19,937 nucleotides of DNA. Origin: Euryarchaeota archaeon UBA89 (GTDB taxonomy: Archaea > Thermoplasmatota > Poseidoniia > Poseidoniales > Thalassarchaeaceae). The translations under genes were made by a program, and so were the position numbers. Each line of letters starts with the position of its first letter. Within the stretch, counting starts at the first letter, position 1. Where the stretch lies: the NCBI GenBank assembly GCA_002495525.1, contig DAFS01000027.1, positions 1,014 to 20,950 on the forward strand, written 5' to 3'. The notes beneath the pieces are model-generated. The model was not told where the DNA came from and made no database searches. It saw nothing but the letters and a program-made list of their open reading frames with translations. Positions 8,024 to 15,957 of this stretch are shown piece by piece.

Positions 8024-8089
8024 TTTGAAGCCATTCATCACAATGAATATATTGTTATGTTCTAAAAACACTACGAACAGCGCCGCAGT

Positions 8090-9295
8090 TCATCGATATT
8101 CAAGTTCAATAATGAAATGTTTTATCTCTGTGTTGTGAGTTTTCTCATTTTGTATGTCTGCAGTCCATTGACCGGGTAATTTACCCCTAACTGTAGAACC
8201 ACTAATTACCATCCAAACACAGTGATCATCTGAATCACAATCGCCAGCATCTCTGTTATCAGCACCTATCGCAGTTGTGTTGGCTACTTCATCATCAGTT
8301 GAGTTGTAAACATAAATATCAAGTATATTTTCGGAATCTACAGTTATTCCACCAGCACCATCATCCTCTTTAGGATAAATCAACTTAACTCTTAGATAAC
8401 GAATTTTATCATTCGTTTCTGAATCGTAAGTAAGAGGATATTCCCATGACATGATAATTGGATCATTACCCAAGCGACGATCTATCTCAAAATCAGACCA
8501 AACTCCTCGATAACTGACATACACCTTCGTTTCATCAGATGATGTCAATCCATTATTATCAACTACAGTCAAACTAATTTCCCAAGCACCTGCTGTAATT
8601 GCATCACCAGTAGATGGAAGAGTTTCCCATTCGATTGATTCACCAGTAGCATCAATATCATTCTCTGAGTTACCATCATTATCTGAATCATAACTTGTAT
8701 CTAAATCCCAATTCCATTCAACAATATATTCTTCTGCATAACAATCAGAATCATCAGGATCACAACCTGCCCATGAGTCAGAAGCATCCAAATCAATTTT
8801 TGTAGTGAACTCAACTTCTCTATCGCTGATTTCTTTATCCTCTTCACAAACCCAAACTAAAACAAAGCTCCCTGCTGGTGCAGATTCTCCTTCACAATCA
8901 TCATCTTTATCATCACTAATCTTAGCTTGTGGTTCTCTTGCAGAAGGATCGATGATATTCAACGTCTTTTTTGTTGTAGTTTCTAATGAACCATCACTGA
9001 CGGTTAATCTTACTGAATATTCTCCATCTTGAACATAAGAATGAGTTGTAGTTAATCCAGAACCTGTGTTTCCATCACCAAAATTCCAAGTAAATGTTAG
9101 AGAGTCCCCATCTGGATCAGACGACCCAGCGGCATTGAATGTTATTTCATCACCGGATCTAACATTAGAATCTGGAGTCATTGAAAATGTTGAAGTTGGT
9201 GCATTATTACCACTGAACGAGTCTAAACAACCAGCCAGAGGAGTACTAATCATCAATAAAACCAACAAAAATGCAAGTCCTCGGAGGCGTGCCAT
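8090..9295 (-). CDS. Secreted PKD-domain lipoprotein
   Basis: A 401-residue exported protein. A signal peptide with hydrophobic core LAFLLVLLMIS ends in the lipobox LAGC (Cys23), suggesting lipid anchoring outside the membrane. Residues about 32-115 are a clear PKD domain (SSDPDGDSLTFTWNFGDG and the YSVRLTVSDG strand). A second PKD-like domain (about 160-262, EWNWDLDT and WEISLTVVDNNG) is split by a very acidic insert with a DSDNDG loop at 203-208 of the type that binds calcium. The C-terminal 130 residues form a beta-rich domain I do not recognise. Six or more cysteines in the exported part may form disulfides. PKD domains usually mediate binding to polysaccharide or protein; no catalytic domain is seen. 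It lies between polB and tuf on the same strand, 55 bases after polB. No convincing ribosome binding site is seen before the ATG at 9295. Confidence 0.85.
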   Translation of the reverse strand: MARLRGLAFLLVLLMISTPLAGCLDSFSGNNAPTSTFSMTPDSNVRSGDEITFNAAGSSDPDGDSLTFTWNFGDGNTGSGLTTTHSYVQDGEYSVRLTVSDGSLETTTKKTLNIIDPSAREPQAKISDDKDDDCEGESAPAGSFVLVWVCEEDKEISDREVEFTTKIDLDASDSWAGCDPDDSDCYAEEYIVEWNWDLDTSYDSDNDGNSENDIDATGESIEWETLPSTGDAITAGAWEISLTVVDNNGLTSSDETKVYVSYRGVWSDFEIDRRLGNDPIIMSWEYPLTYDSETNDKIRYLRVKLIYPKEDDGAGGITVDSENILDIYVYNSTDDEVANTTAIGADNRDAGDCDSDDHCVWMVISGSTVRGKLPGQWTADIQNEKTHNTEIKHFIIELEYR

Positions 9296-9350
9296 CGTAA
9301 GGTCCGTAGTATCGATATCTCATCAATCCTACGGCTTCCCGTAGTAACGA

Positions 9351-12029
9351 CTAGAAGTCAAATAATGACTTCTGTGTGGAAGGATTCTTAGCATAATCTT
9401 TCAGTTTAGATTCATCAAAATTCAAAGCAGAAGTAATTCTTCCGAGTGATTTTGCCAATCTATTAACGTAGTATTGAGGGTCAGGTTTAGGAGGTTCTCC
9501 TCCTATTTCGTCGACTAACCAAGCCTTTACTTCCATCGGACTGGACTTAGAATTAGTGATGATGTAACCTACCTTCATACCCGGAGTAAATTGTAAACCC
9601 CTACTTATCCTTTCTTTTGCGGCTCTGACATATGGTAAACTATCTGGATTAGCATAAATTTTATCGAAAACCCATTTCCCGTATCTTTTGTCCCAAGTAC
9701 CTTTACATGAACGACTGACAATTAAATCTGATGGGGGGATTTTACCTTGTTGAACTTCAGTGATTACTGATTTGGCAAGGTCAATTGCGCCTTCTTCGTC
9801 GCCTTCAAGGATTAATTCAAACATTTCAGTCATTGTTGTACTAAGTACGGAAAAAGAATCTGTACGCCTAACTTCATAACCTCGTATCAATAATTCTTCG
9901 CGAGGCCAAATTACTCTACCGACATATCTTTTCTTAGCCCCATGAGAGAAAAAAGCAGAGAGTGCTGTTTCAAATTCCAACTCAGCTCCTTCTTTGGTAA
10001 ATTGATTTGCTAACTGCTCACCAAGTTTGATTGTCTCTTCCTTTGCAGACTCCCAGGCTAATAGTTCGGCACCTGAATCTGGTTTCTTAGCCGGAGTATT
10101 ATCTTCACCCATAGTGCAGACAAATATTGAATCCGTATCAGAGTATACCACGTCGTAACCATCCTTCTCAAGATTAGAAATGATTTCAGTGATATTATAT
10201 CTAGCCCATTCAGTTATACTGGCTCCCAACTTCTCGTGGGTGAAACGGTAAAAACTAGAGGCGAATACTCCATAGAAAGAATTCATAAGAATTTTTACCG
10301 CATATTGCAATTGATCGTTTAGGAATGCTTCGTCTTCATCTCCATTCTCGAGGGCTTGTGAATATGCTTTTTTATATTTATCACGACTATTCATTAAATC
10401 TTGTAATAGTAATGGAACAAGCCCAATTCTTTCACCTTTCGACAGATATCTCGTATTAGTTATTGGAGAAACAAAATGTGAAGAATCAACATTTGAATCT
10501 CTAATTAATGTCGTTGAGCAGATATTATTTGATATCATTATCGATGGATACATGGATTTGAAATCAAGTACTGCTACCCAATTCTTCACCCCAGGTTCTA
10601 CCTCATGGACATAACCTCCTGCTATCTGTTCTCTCCTACCTGCAGTTCTATTTGTCATAGGTATTGCAACACCATTTCTATCTGCTAACCTGACAACAAG
10701 AGAGTCAATCCATTGGCTAGTTGTACCAGCAGATGCTGTTTCTACAGTAGTAGAAGATACTGATGCAAGAGCTTCTTTTCGTGGGATTGACTTCAATTTC
10801 TCAAGTATATCCAAAGGTAATATTGTATCTCTAACACAATACTCCATCACTTCTTCTGGACGATTGGCCCATTCCATATCCATCTGACTAGCGTCAACGT
10901 CTAGCTTTTGTTTGTCACCTTGTTCTGGCCAAAGAAGGTTAGAGACATATCTAAGTGACTCTCTTTGAGGACTCAGGGTCTGTCTTGCCTGCCACCAAGC
11001 ATCGAGAGGAATTCGTCCGGAGATTCTCCAAACTCGATTTTGTTGACGTTGAGGGAATATGCGTCCTGTTTTTTTTGTACCTATTTCTTTGTTTGTCAAA
11101 GGGACTCTTCCCCATCCAAACATAGATGATTGTTCTGAAAATGAATTACTATTTTCTTCTGACCTCTCTAGTGTTCTAGGAAGGTCGAAATTATCTATAT
11201 TATATCCAGTAATAAAATCTGGGTCTTCATCCCTAACTAATCTTGTAAGACCTTCCATGATTTCCTTTTCTGTACCTATAAATTCATGAGTTGTTCTATC
11301 GCCACTTCTATCGATTACAGCTGCTGCACAAAGAATTGTATTGTGCTTAACACTTGTTTCCAAATCATAAGAAAAGGTTACAAAAGGCGTGGGGAATGGT
11401 TCTACACGCTTCAAATCCGATACATCACAAGACATTATTAGGTCAACAGGGTATAATCCGGCTCCACCGAGTTGCTTGATTCTTTCAGATGCTGAGTCTG
11501 CATCTTCAATCCTATAAATTTCTTTTGGGGAGCGATCACCCGCCCAAAGAACTTCGCCAGAAAATGATATATGAGGACCTAAATCGCAATCCATTAGTAA
11601 TCTATGGACTAGTAAAATATCTGAACTTGTTACATCCCAACCCTGAGACGATAATTCACTTCTCAACTTTCTAACGATTGTCGTGTCCTTAACAAAAACT
11701 CTCCAATGAGGTCTTTCCTTTCCTTCATACAACTTATTCCCAAGAGGTTGAGGGGAGCCAACAACTCTCCAATCTTCTGAGACTGATTCTAAAGATAAAC
11801 TGGGAACGGTAGAATTGGAATTTGTTCTAGGGTCCGAGATTTCAACATATGGATTAAGACCATGAACCAATAATAGTATTGAATGGCCTGACTTTGATCT
11901 ACACCATAATTCAATAGCGGTTTTTCCGACATTTCCAGGAAGAGCACGATTATCTCCTGAGATTATACAGGCTTCATCGCTCCATTCCAATGTTACACCC
12001 AAGCCTGAGATTAAGTATCCCCATACCAA
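9351..12029 (-). CDS. polB: DNA polymerase family B with proofreading exonuclease
   Basis: An 892-residue replicative-type polymerase. The 3'-5' exonuclease is complete: Exo I YDLET (Asp222, Glu224), Exo II YNIDNFD (276-282) and Exo III YCVRD (397-401). The polymerase domain has motif A DFKSMYPSI (489-497), motif B with Lys579 and NSFYG (583-587), motif C YSDTDS (629-634) and KKRY (699-702). The extreme C-terminus QKSLFDF (886-892) resembles a PCNA-interacting PIP box. The frame begins with a TTG at 12029; TTG codons at residues 9 and 13 are alternatives, and a GGGTG lies five bases before the one at 13. A TATA-like AAAATAGTATACA (12057-12045) lies upstream in the gap shared with the divergent ilvE, consistent with a very short leader. 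The PKD lipoprotein gene follows 55 bases downstream, which is probably positional rather than functional. Confidence 0.96.
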   Translation of the reverse strand: MVWGYLISGLGVTLEWSDEACIISGDNRALPGNVGKTAIELWCRSKSGHSILLLVHGLNPYVEISDPRTNSNSTVPSLSLESVSEDWRVVGSPQPLGNKLYEGKERPHWRVFVKDTTIVRKLRSELSSQGWDVTSSDILLVHRLLMDCDLGPHISFSGEVLWAGDRSPKEIYRIEDADSASERIKQLGGAGLYPVDLIMSCDVSDLKRVEPFPTPFVTFSYDLETSVKHNTILCAAAVIDRSGDRTTHEFIGTEKEIMEGLTRLVRDEDPDFITGYNIDNFDLPRTLERSEENSNSFSEQSSMFGWGRVPLTNKEIGTKKTGRIFPQRQQNRVWRISGRIPLDAWWQARQTLSPQRESLRYVSNLLWPEQGDKQKLDVDASQMDMEWANRPEEVMEYCVRDTILPLDILEKLKSIPRKEALASVSSTTVETASAGTTSQWIDSLVVRLADRNGVAIPMTNRTAGRREQIAGGYVHEVEPGVKNWVAVLDFKSMYPSIMISNNICSTTLIRDSNVDSSHFVSPITNTRYLSKGERIGLVPLLLQDLMNSRDKYKKAYSQALENGDEDEAFLNDQLQYAVKILMNSFYGVFASSFYRFTHEKLGASITEWARYNITEIISNLEKDGYDVVYSDTDSIFVCTMGEDNTPAKKPDSGAELLAWESAKEETIKLGEQLANQFTKEGAELEFETALSAFFSHGAKKRYVGRVIWPREELLIRGYEVRRTDSFSVLSTTMTEMFELILEGDEEGAIDLAKSVITEVQQGKIPPSDLIVSRSCKGTWDKRYGKWVFDKIYANPDSLPYVRAAKERISRGLQFTPGMKVGYIITNSKSSPMEVKAWLVDEIGGEPPKPDPQYYVNRLAKSLGRITSALNFDESKLKDYAKNPSTQKSLFDF

Positions 12030-12124
12030 CCTTTGTGAGGTTCATGTATACTATTTTCGAGTTCGATTGAACACAACCGTTGAAAGCCGTCCCCTCTCCC
12101 TAGGCTTTAACTGAGGCCGTTGCT

Positions 12125-13150
12125 ATGTTAGATGAGTCCAAACCAAGTATCGATTGGGATAGTTTGACTTTCAGTTTTACAGAAACTGATAGAATGTTTA
12201 TCTCGAAATGTGAACAAGGTGGAAAATGGAGTGAAGGCGTCATGCAAGATTATCAAGATTTGAGAATCTCACCTGCTTCTGGAGTTATTAATTATGGACA
12301 AGGTTTGTTTGAAGGAATGAAAGCAAGAAGATCGGAAGATGGTCGAGTTTTGCTATTTCGACCAGAATTTAATGCAAGAAGATCTGCTGATGGATGCAGA
12401 AGATTAGGAATGCCACCTGTGTCTGAAGAAATGTTCCTAAATGCTGTAAGGAAGGTAGTTGAAGAAAATATCCGTTGGCTACCACCATGCGGAAGAGGGG
12501 AATTATACATCCGACCTCTGATATTTGGAAGTGGGGCAATACTAGGAGTTGCTCCTGCTCCAGAATATACGTTTTTGATTTATGCAGTTCCTGTAGGGCC
12601 ATACTTCAAGGGAGGCATGAATCCTATTTCTTTGAAAGTTTCAGATGAATACCATAGAGCCGCCCCTGGTGGTTCAGGTGGCGTCAAAGCAATAGGAAAT
12701 TATGCGCCAGGAATGATGCCGTCAAAAAATGCGAAATCGGAAGGATATGCAGAAATCATCTATCTCGATGCAGTAAATCATAGATATATTGAGGAAGTAG
12801 GAGCTGCTAATTTCTTTTGCATTAAAGATAAAATAATCTATACTCCAGAACTTACTGGTACTATTTTGCCAGGAATTACTAGAATGTCAACCATTGAATT
12901 AGCAAGATCACTTGGTTATGAAGTTCAAGAAACAAAAGTTGATGTTAAATTTGCTATGACTGCAGATGAGGCTTTTTGTGCTGGAACTGCAGCAGTGATT
13001 TCTCCAATTGGTTCAATAAAACATGGTGAAGAAATTGCTAATTATAGTGATGGAGGAATTGGAGAGATTACTCAAGAGTTATACACAGCTCTTACAGATA
13101 TAATGAATGGAAGAGTTGAAGATAAATTCGGGTGGACACCTGAACTTTGA
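12125..13150 (+). CDS. ilvE: Branched-chain amino acid aminotransferase
   Basis: A 341-residue fold-type IV PLP enzyme that transfers the amino group between Glu/2-oxoglutarate and Leu, Ile or Val and their keto acids, the last step of their synthesis and first of their breakdown. Motifs seen: YGQGLFEGMKA (57-67), the substrate-loop RP (130-131), PLP lysine Lys188 in GGVKAIGNYA, Glu224 in EEVGAANFF (pyridine nitrogen contact), TGTILPGITR (244-253) and the phosphate-binding GTAA (287-290). Length and order match the longer BCAT II-type group. The ATG at 12125 has GAGG (12113-12116) eight bases upstream. It is divergent from polB, and its TGA is immediately followed by the last codon of srp19 on the other strand with no spacer. 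Confidence 0.95.
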   Translation: MLDESKPSIDWDSLTFSFTETDRMFISKCEQGGKWSEGVMQDYQDLRISPASGVINYGQGLFEGMKARRSEDGRVLLFRPEFNARRSADGCRRLGMPPVSEEMFLNAVRKVVEENIRWLPPCGRGELYIRPLIFGSGAILGVAPAPEYTFLIYAVPVGPYFKGGMNPISLKVSDEYHRAAPGGSGGVKAIGNYAPGMMPSKNAKSEGYAEIIYLDAVNHRYIEEVGAANFFCIKDKIIYTPELTGTILPGITRMSTIELARSLGYEVQETKVDVKFAMTADEAFCAGTAAVISPIGSIKHGEEIANYSDGGIGEITQELYTALTDIMNGRVEDKFGWTPEL

Positions 13151-13591
13151 TTATTTGCGGCCAAAACGCTTTTTCCTTTGACCACTATTCTTACCCTTGA
13201 ATGATTTTCTTTGGGAACGAACCTGTTTATCTCCCTTCTTTTGTGGCTTTACATTTGGATTTTCATCATTTTTTGCTTCAACATACTGGCGACGTAAACG
13301 AAGACCAATACTCTGCATAACCCCTTCTTTAGAGTCTGTATTAGTTACAGAAATCGCTTCTTTAGTTGATAGAATAAGTCGGCCTTCTTTCAAATGTGGA
13401 CGGGAAGGGTGACTTGCTTCTAAATCCCGCTTCATCTTTGAAAGACCTAAATCTCTTGCAGCCCAAACAACAGAGTCTAGGCTAGGATTGGGGATTGAAG
13501 CCTCTTTAGGAACTCGACGACCTTCAGAACGAGATAATTTTGAGTCAAAATATCTAGTCCAAAGAGTCATCTTCGACTTGTCCGCTGTCAT
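13151..13591 (-). CDS. srp19: Signal recognition particle subunit SRP19, with basic C-terminal tail
   Basis: A 146-residue RNA-binding protein that helps assemble the archaeal SRP by clamping the tips of helices 6 and 8 of 7S RNA. The family signature is clear: YFDSKLSRSEGRRVP (14-28), IPNPSLDSV (33-41), AARDLGL (44-50) and the HPSRPHLKEGRL segment (61-72). After residue 105 there is an extra Lys/Arg/Asn/Gln-rich tail of about 40 residues, longer than most archaeal versions. It is 49 bases downstream of rps8e on the same strand, so probably one operon. The start is the ATG at 13591; Met8 (13570) is an alternative that would begin at the usual family position. Confidence 0.9.
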   Translation of the reverse strand: MTADKSKMTLWTRYFDSKLSRSEGRRVPKEASIPNPSLDSVVWAARDLGLSKMKRDLEASHPSRPHLKEGRLILSTKEAISVTNTDSKEGVMQSIGLRLRRQYVEAKNDENPNVKPQKKGDKQVRSQRKSFKGKNSGQRKKRFGRK

Positions 13592-13640
13592 GCTACCGCT
13601 CTCTCCGCGTTATTCAGCAAACTTGAGGGCTTCGACTGAA

Positions 13641-14033
13641 TCATTCTTCGATAAGAACGCCAGAAACTACTCCATCCATACCAGGTCTACTAGTTACTCT
13701 GACTTTACCTAGTTCAGTTTGAATGATTGCTCCTTTAGTGACTATATTACGCCTAACAAAGTTGAGATTTGCACTGTTTTCTAAAACATTTGAAATCGTT
13801 GAACGAGTAGTTGTACCATCTTTAGAATGAACATTTACTGTGTGAGCAGAAGTAACTCTAACAGTTTGAGAACCTGCATTCTTTCTGTACTTCTTGGATG
13901 CATCAACATCACCTACGAAAGCATACTGTGCTTCACTAGAAATCTCTGTTCTACGCTTACCACGATAACGGTTTGGTCGCTTCAAGCGTCCGCCGGTTGC
14001 CTTGCGTCGAGATATACCATGCCACTTTGCCAT
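13641..14033 (-). CDS. rps8e: 30S ribosomal protein S8e
   Basis: A 130-residue protein of the archaeal and eukaryotic small subunit, absent from bacteria. The N-terminus WHGISRRKATGGRLKRP (4-20) and the C-terminal block NFVRRNIVTKGAIIQT with VRVTSRPGMDGVVSG (about 91-125) are diagnostic. Its length is normal for archaea. It is the first gene of the rps8e-srp19 pair. The ATG at 14033 is directly preceded by a small GC-rich inverted repeat, described separately, and faces the divergent PUA protein gene. Confidence 0.97.
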   Translation of the reverse strand: MAKWHGISRRKATGGRLKRPNRYRGKRRTEISSEAQYAFVGDVDASKKYRKNAGSQTVRVTSAHTVNVHSKDGTTTRSTISNVLENSANLNFVRRNIVTKGAIIQTELGKVRVTSRPGMDGVVSGVLIEE

Positions 14034-14050
14034 GCAAGCCGCCGACTTGC
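14034..14050 (-). promoter_or_regulatory. Hairpin touching the rps8e start codon
   Basis: On the minus strand GCAAG (14050-14046) and CTTGC (14038-14034) pair around a seven-base loop, ending at the base before the ATG. The loop with one arm base holds GTCGGCGG (14046-14039), an octamer that also occurs in the EF-1A leader (8011-8004). A TATA-like CATAATTT lies farther upstream near 14090-14100. The sequence is GC-rich in an AT-rich gap. A translational control role is inferred only. Confidence 0.35.
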
Positions 14051-14137
14051 CGCCCTTATTTCAATAGATTGGATTAAACGGTAACAGGGAAATTATGAAA
14101 TTCTATCAAAATTAACGTTAAAAATATGATTTATTTA

Positions 14138-14148
14138 ACTTAAATAAA
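14138..14148 (+). promoter_or_regulatory. TATA-like element of the PUA protein gene
   Basis: ACTTAAATAAA is centred about 24 bases before the ATG at 14166. That is the spacing expected if transcription begins at the start codon, giving a leaderless message; there is no ribosome binding site in front of this ATG, which agrees. Confidence 0.45.
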
Positions 14149-14165
14149 GTATATTGATAGACATT

Positions 14166-14687
14166 ATGCCCTCACAAGCAATTGTGAGCGAGAAGAGGAT
14201 TCGACGGAGGACACCTGTAAGGTGGAAGCAAATTCGCAAAGAAATGAAAGAACTTTCTGATTTAGTTGGTATTGACTTAAATTTCCCTAGTCAATTCTTG
14301 GAAAGAGGGCATTTTCAAGAAAGAGATTTGATATTAGTTGATAAAGTACCGTTAGCATTTCAAATTCAGACTGATTCCGGAAAGTCATGGTATCCAACAA
14401 TTAGAGGAGTGTTGGCCTGGAATGTAGGAAAAAGTTGGGCAGCAGTAGATCATGGTGCAATTCCTTTTTTGATGAACGGAGCAGATTGCATGGGCGCAGG
14501 GATTCATTCAGCAGACCCAGATATAGAACCGGGCGATTTAATGTGGATTAGAGATCAACAACATGGCAAACCCCTAGCAATAGGAATGGCTATGGTAAAC
14601 GGTGATGAAATGATGAAAATGACTAAGGGGAAGGCGATTAAAACAATTCATTGGGTCGGCGACGAGCTCTGGGAACTAGAAACATGA
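14166..14687 (+). CDS. PUA-domain protein, MCT-1/Tma20-like
   Basis: A 173-residue predicted RNA-binding protein of the archaeal Tma20/MCT-1 group (COG2016-like), whose eukaryotic relatives bind the small ribosomal subunit and help release tRNA and mRNA. The basic N-terminal half (RIRRRTPVRWKQIRKEMKEL, 11-30) leads to a WYPTIR stretch (75-80). The PUA domain begins at VDHGAIPFLMNGADCMGAGI (94-113) and continues through EPGDLMWIRD and AIGMAMVNG to the C-terminus. I start it at the ATG at 14166 rather than the in-frame TTG at 14154: it fits a leaderless start with a well-placed TATA element. It faces rps8e and lies among translation genes, which suits a ribosome-linked role. Confidence 0.8.
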   Translation: MPSQAIVSEKRIRRRTPVRWKQIRKEMKELSDLVGIDLNFPSQFLERGHFQERDLILVDKVPLAFQIQTDSGKSWYPTIRGVLAWNVGKSWAAVDHGAIPFLMNGADCMGAGIHSADPDIEPGDLMWIRDQQHGKPLAIGMAMVNGDEMMKMTKGKAIKTIHWVGDELWELET

Positions 14688-14726
14688 ATCAATAGGATTC
14701 ATTTGTAAGAATCTCTACGAACAGTT

Positions 14727-15290
14727 ATGCATAAACTGTTGGCATTGGTCATGGTTGCTATTCTAGCATCTTCTGTCATTGCTGCAGATGGTGGAATTAA
14801 TGAAGAAACAAATCTGAATGAAACTGATTTTGAATCTATGGAATACAGCAATATTGTGTATGCAGAACAAGAATTTACCATTTCTCTAACGCTGAAAAAT
14901 GAAACTACTAACATCAGTCAAATAAACTGGATTACTCAAGTATGTATTAATTCAGGAGTTTGTTATCCTCCAAAAACAATTGAAATGAATACTACGGACG
15001 ATAAAACATGGACTGCATCAGTAGTTGTAGATGATGAAGCAACATATTTGAATTGGAGAATTGATCAAATTGATGATAACGATACTGTAGTAAGAGTCCC
15101 CGATACAGGATTTGGCTGGAAAATTTGGTCTGATTGTTGGTATGATGGAGAGGAATGGGGGGGTGATGATACTTCTTGCATGACTGAAGAAGAAAACGAT
15201 AGTGTCCCAGGATTTATTTTCACTCTGACTCTTTCAGCAGTAATTATTGCAGGACTGGTAACACAAAGATCTGAGGGAAAATATGAATGA
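14727..15290 (+). CDS. Secreted protein with PGF-type C-terminal membrane anchor
   Basis: A 187-residue protein of unknown function with a classic N-terminal signal peptide (hydrophobic residues 4-19, likely cut after the Ala-rich SSVIAA). The exported part is acidic, with several Asn-x-Ser/Thr sites (for example NET, NIS, NTT) that could be glycosylated, and four cysteines (73, 79, 137, 151) that could form two disulfides. At the C-terminus Pro161-Gly162-Phe163 is followed by a hydrophobic helix (164-179) and an Arg, the layout of PGF-CTERM proteins processed by archaeosortase. The tail after the helix is less basic than usual, so the match is partial. Its last 8 bases overlap the next gene, whose ribosome binding site (GAGGG, 15273-15277) lies inside this one, so the two are probably translated together. 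Confidence 0.75.
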   Translation: MHKLLALVMVAILASSVIAADGGINEETNLNETDFESMEYSNIVYAEQEFTISLTLKNETTNISQINWITQVCINSGVCYPPKTIEMNTTDDKTWTASVVVDDEATYLNWRIDQIDDNDTVVRVPDTGFGWKIWSDCWYDGEEWGGDDTSCMTEEENDSVPGFIFTLTLSAVIIAGLVTQRSEGKYE

Positions 15291-15957
15291 TGAAAACTCT
15301 GATTTCATTGATTTAGAGTTCTCTCAGATTTCTGAAGAAAAGATGTCAGAAAATGCATTAGATTTTTTCCACTTAATGAAAAAAAGACGTACTACTAGAC
15401 ATTTTTCTAAAAAGCATGTTCCAAGAAATCTAATTGAAATGGCAATAAAAACCGCAGGGACAGCACCATCTGGAGCTCATTTACAACCTTGGACTTTCGT
15501 TGCGATATCAAATGATGACTTGAAAATGAAGATTCGGGAAGCAGCAGAGGAAGAAGAGAAAAAAACATATTCTGAAAGAATGCCAGAAGCATGGGCAGAA
15601 TTGTTACGACCTTTGGGGACAGATCATATCAAAGAACACATTACAGATGCACCATGGGTTGTAGTTGTATTTAGGCAATCTAAAAGAGAGCGTATGAATG
15701 GTGAAACTGCACCTACCTATTATTCTCAAGAATCATGTGGAATTGCTATTGGTTTATTCATTGCAGCAATACAAAATATGGGGCTGACTACTTTGACACA
15801 CACACCTTCACCTATGAAATTCTTGAGAGAATTACTGGAAAGACCTGAGTATGAACATGCAATGCTATTGATGCCAGTAGGATACCCGGCAGAAAATGCC
15901 AAAGTACCTAATCTTAAAAGAAAAAGTCTTGATGAAATTTCTGAATGGTTTGACTAA
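15283..15957 (+). CDS. Nitroreductase-family flavoprotein, iodotyrosine deiodinase-like
   Basis: A 224-residue FMN enzyme of the nitroreductase fold. FMN-binding segments are RRTTRHFS (35-42), TAPSGAHLQPWTF (60-72), the THTPSP loop (172-177) and LKRKSLDEI (211-219). It resembles mammalian iodotyrosine deiodinase (IYD) more than ordinary nitroreductases: GTAPSGAH, the AALQN/AAIQN helix, LLMLLPVGYP/MLLMPVGYP and VPDLKRKPLD/VPNLKRKSLD line up, and the lid region keeps the spacing of the three residues IYD uses to grip the amino acid part of iodotyrosine, here Glu92, Tyr96 and Lys117. IYD removes iodide or bromide reductively from halotyrosines. It overlaps the preceding secreted protein gene by 8 bases and ends in a 4-base convergent overlap with the EamA gene. 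The substrate is inferred from residues recalled from the family, not tested. Confidence 0.88.
   Translation: MNDENSDFIDLEFSQISEEKMSENALDFFHLMKKRRTTRHFSKKHVPRNLIEMAIKTAGTAPSGAHLQPWTFVAISNDDLKMKIREAAEEEEKKTYSERMPEAWAELLRPLGTDHIKEHITDAPWVVVVFRQSKRERMNGETAPTYYSQESCGIAIGLFIAAIQNMGLTTLTHTPSPMKFLRELLERPEYEHAMLLMPVGYPAENAKVPNLKRKSLDEISEWFD

Noticed and set aside
7984..8034. Upstream in-frame ATG giving EF-1A 17 extra residues
   Set aside because: The extension has no ribosome binding site and would place the leader repeat inside the gene, while the ATG at 7983 has a well-spaced GAGGT and matches the family N-terminus.
12061..12072. GTTC-GATT-GAAC inverted repeat in the polB-ilvE gap
   Set aside because: The 4-bp stem is within chance expectation and is not placed at a start or stop of either gene.
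13612..13641. ATTCAG...CTGAAT repeat between rps8e and srp19
   Set aside because: A 6-bp stem with an 18-base loop in AT-rich sequence is not significant, and a terminator here would split a likely operon.
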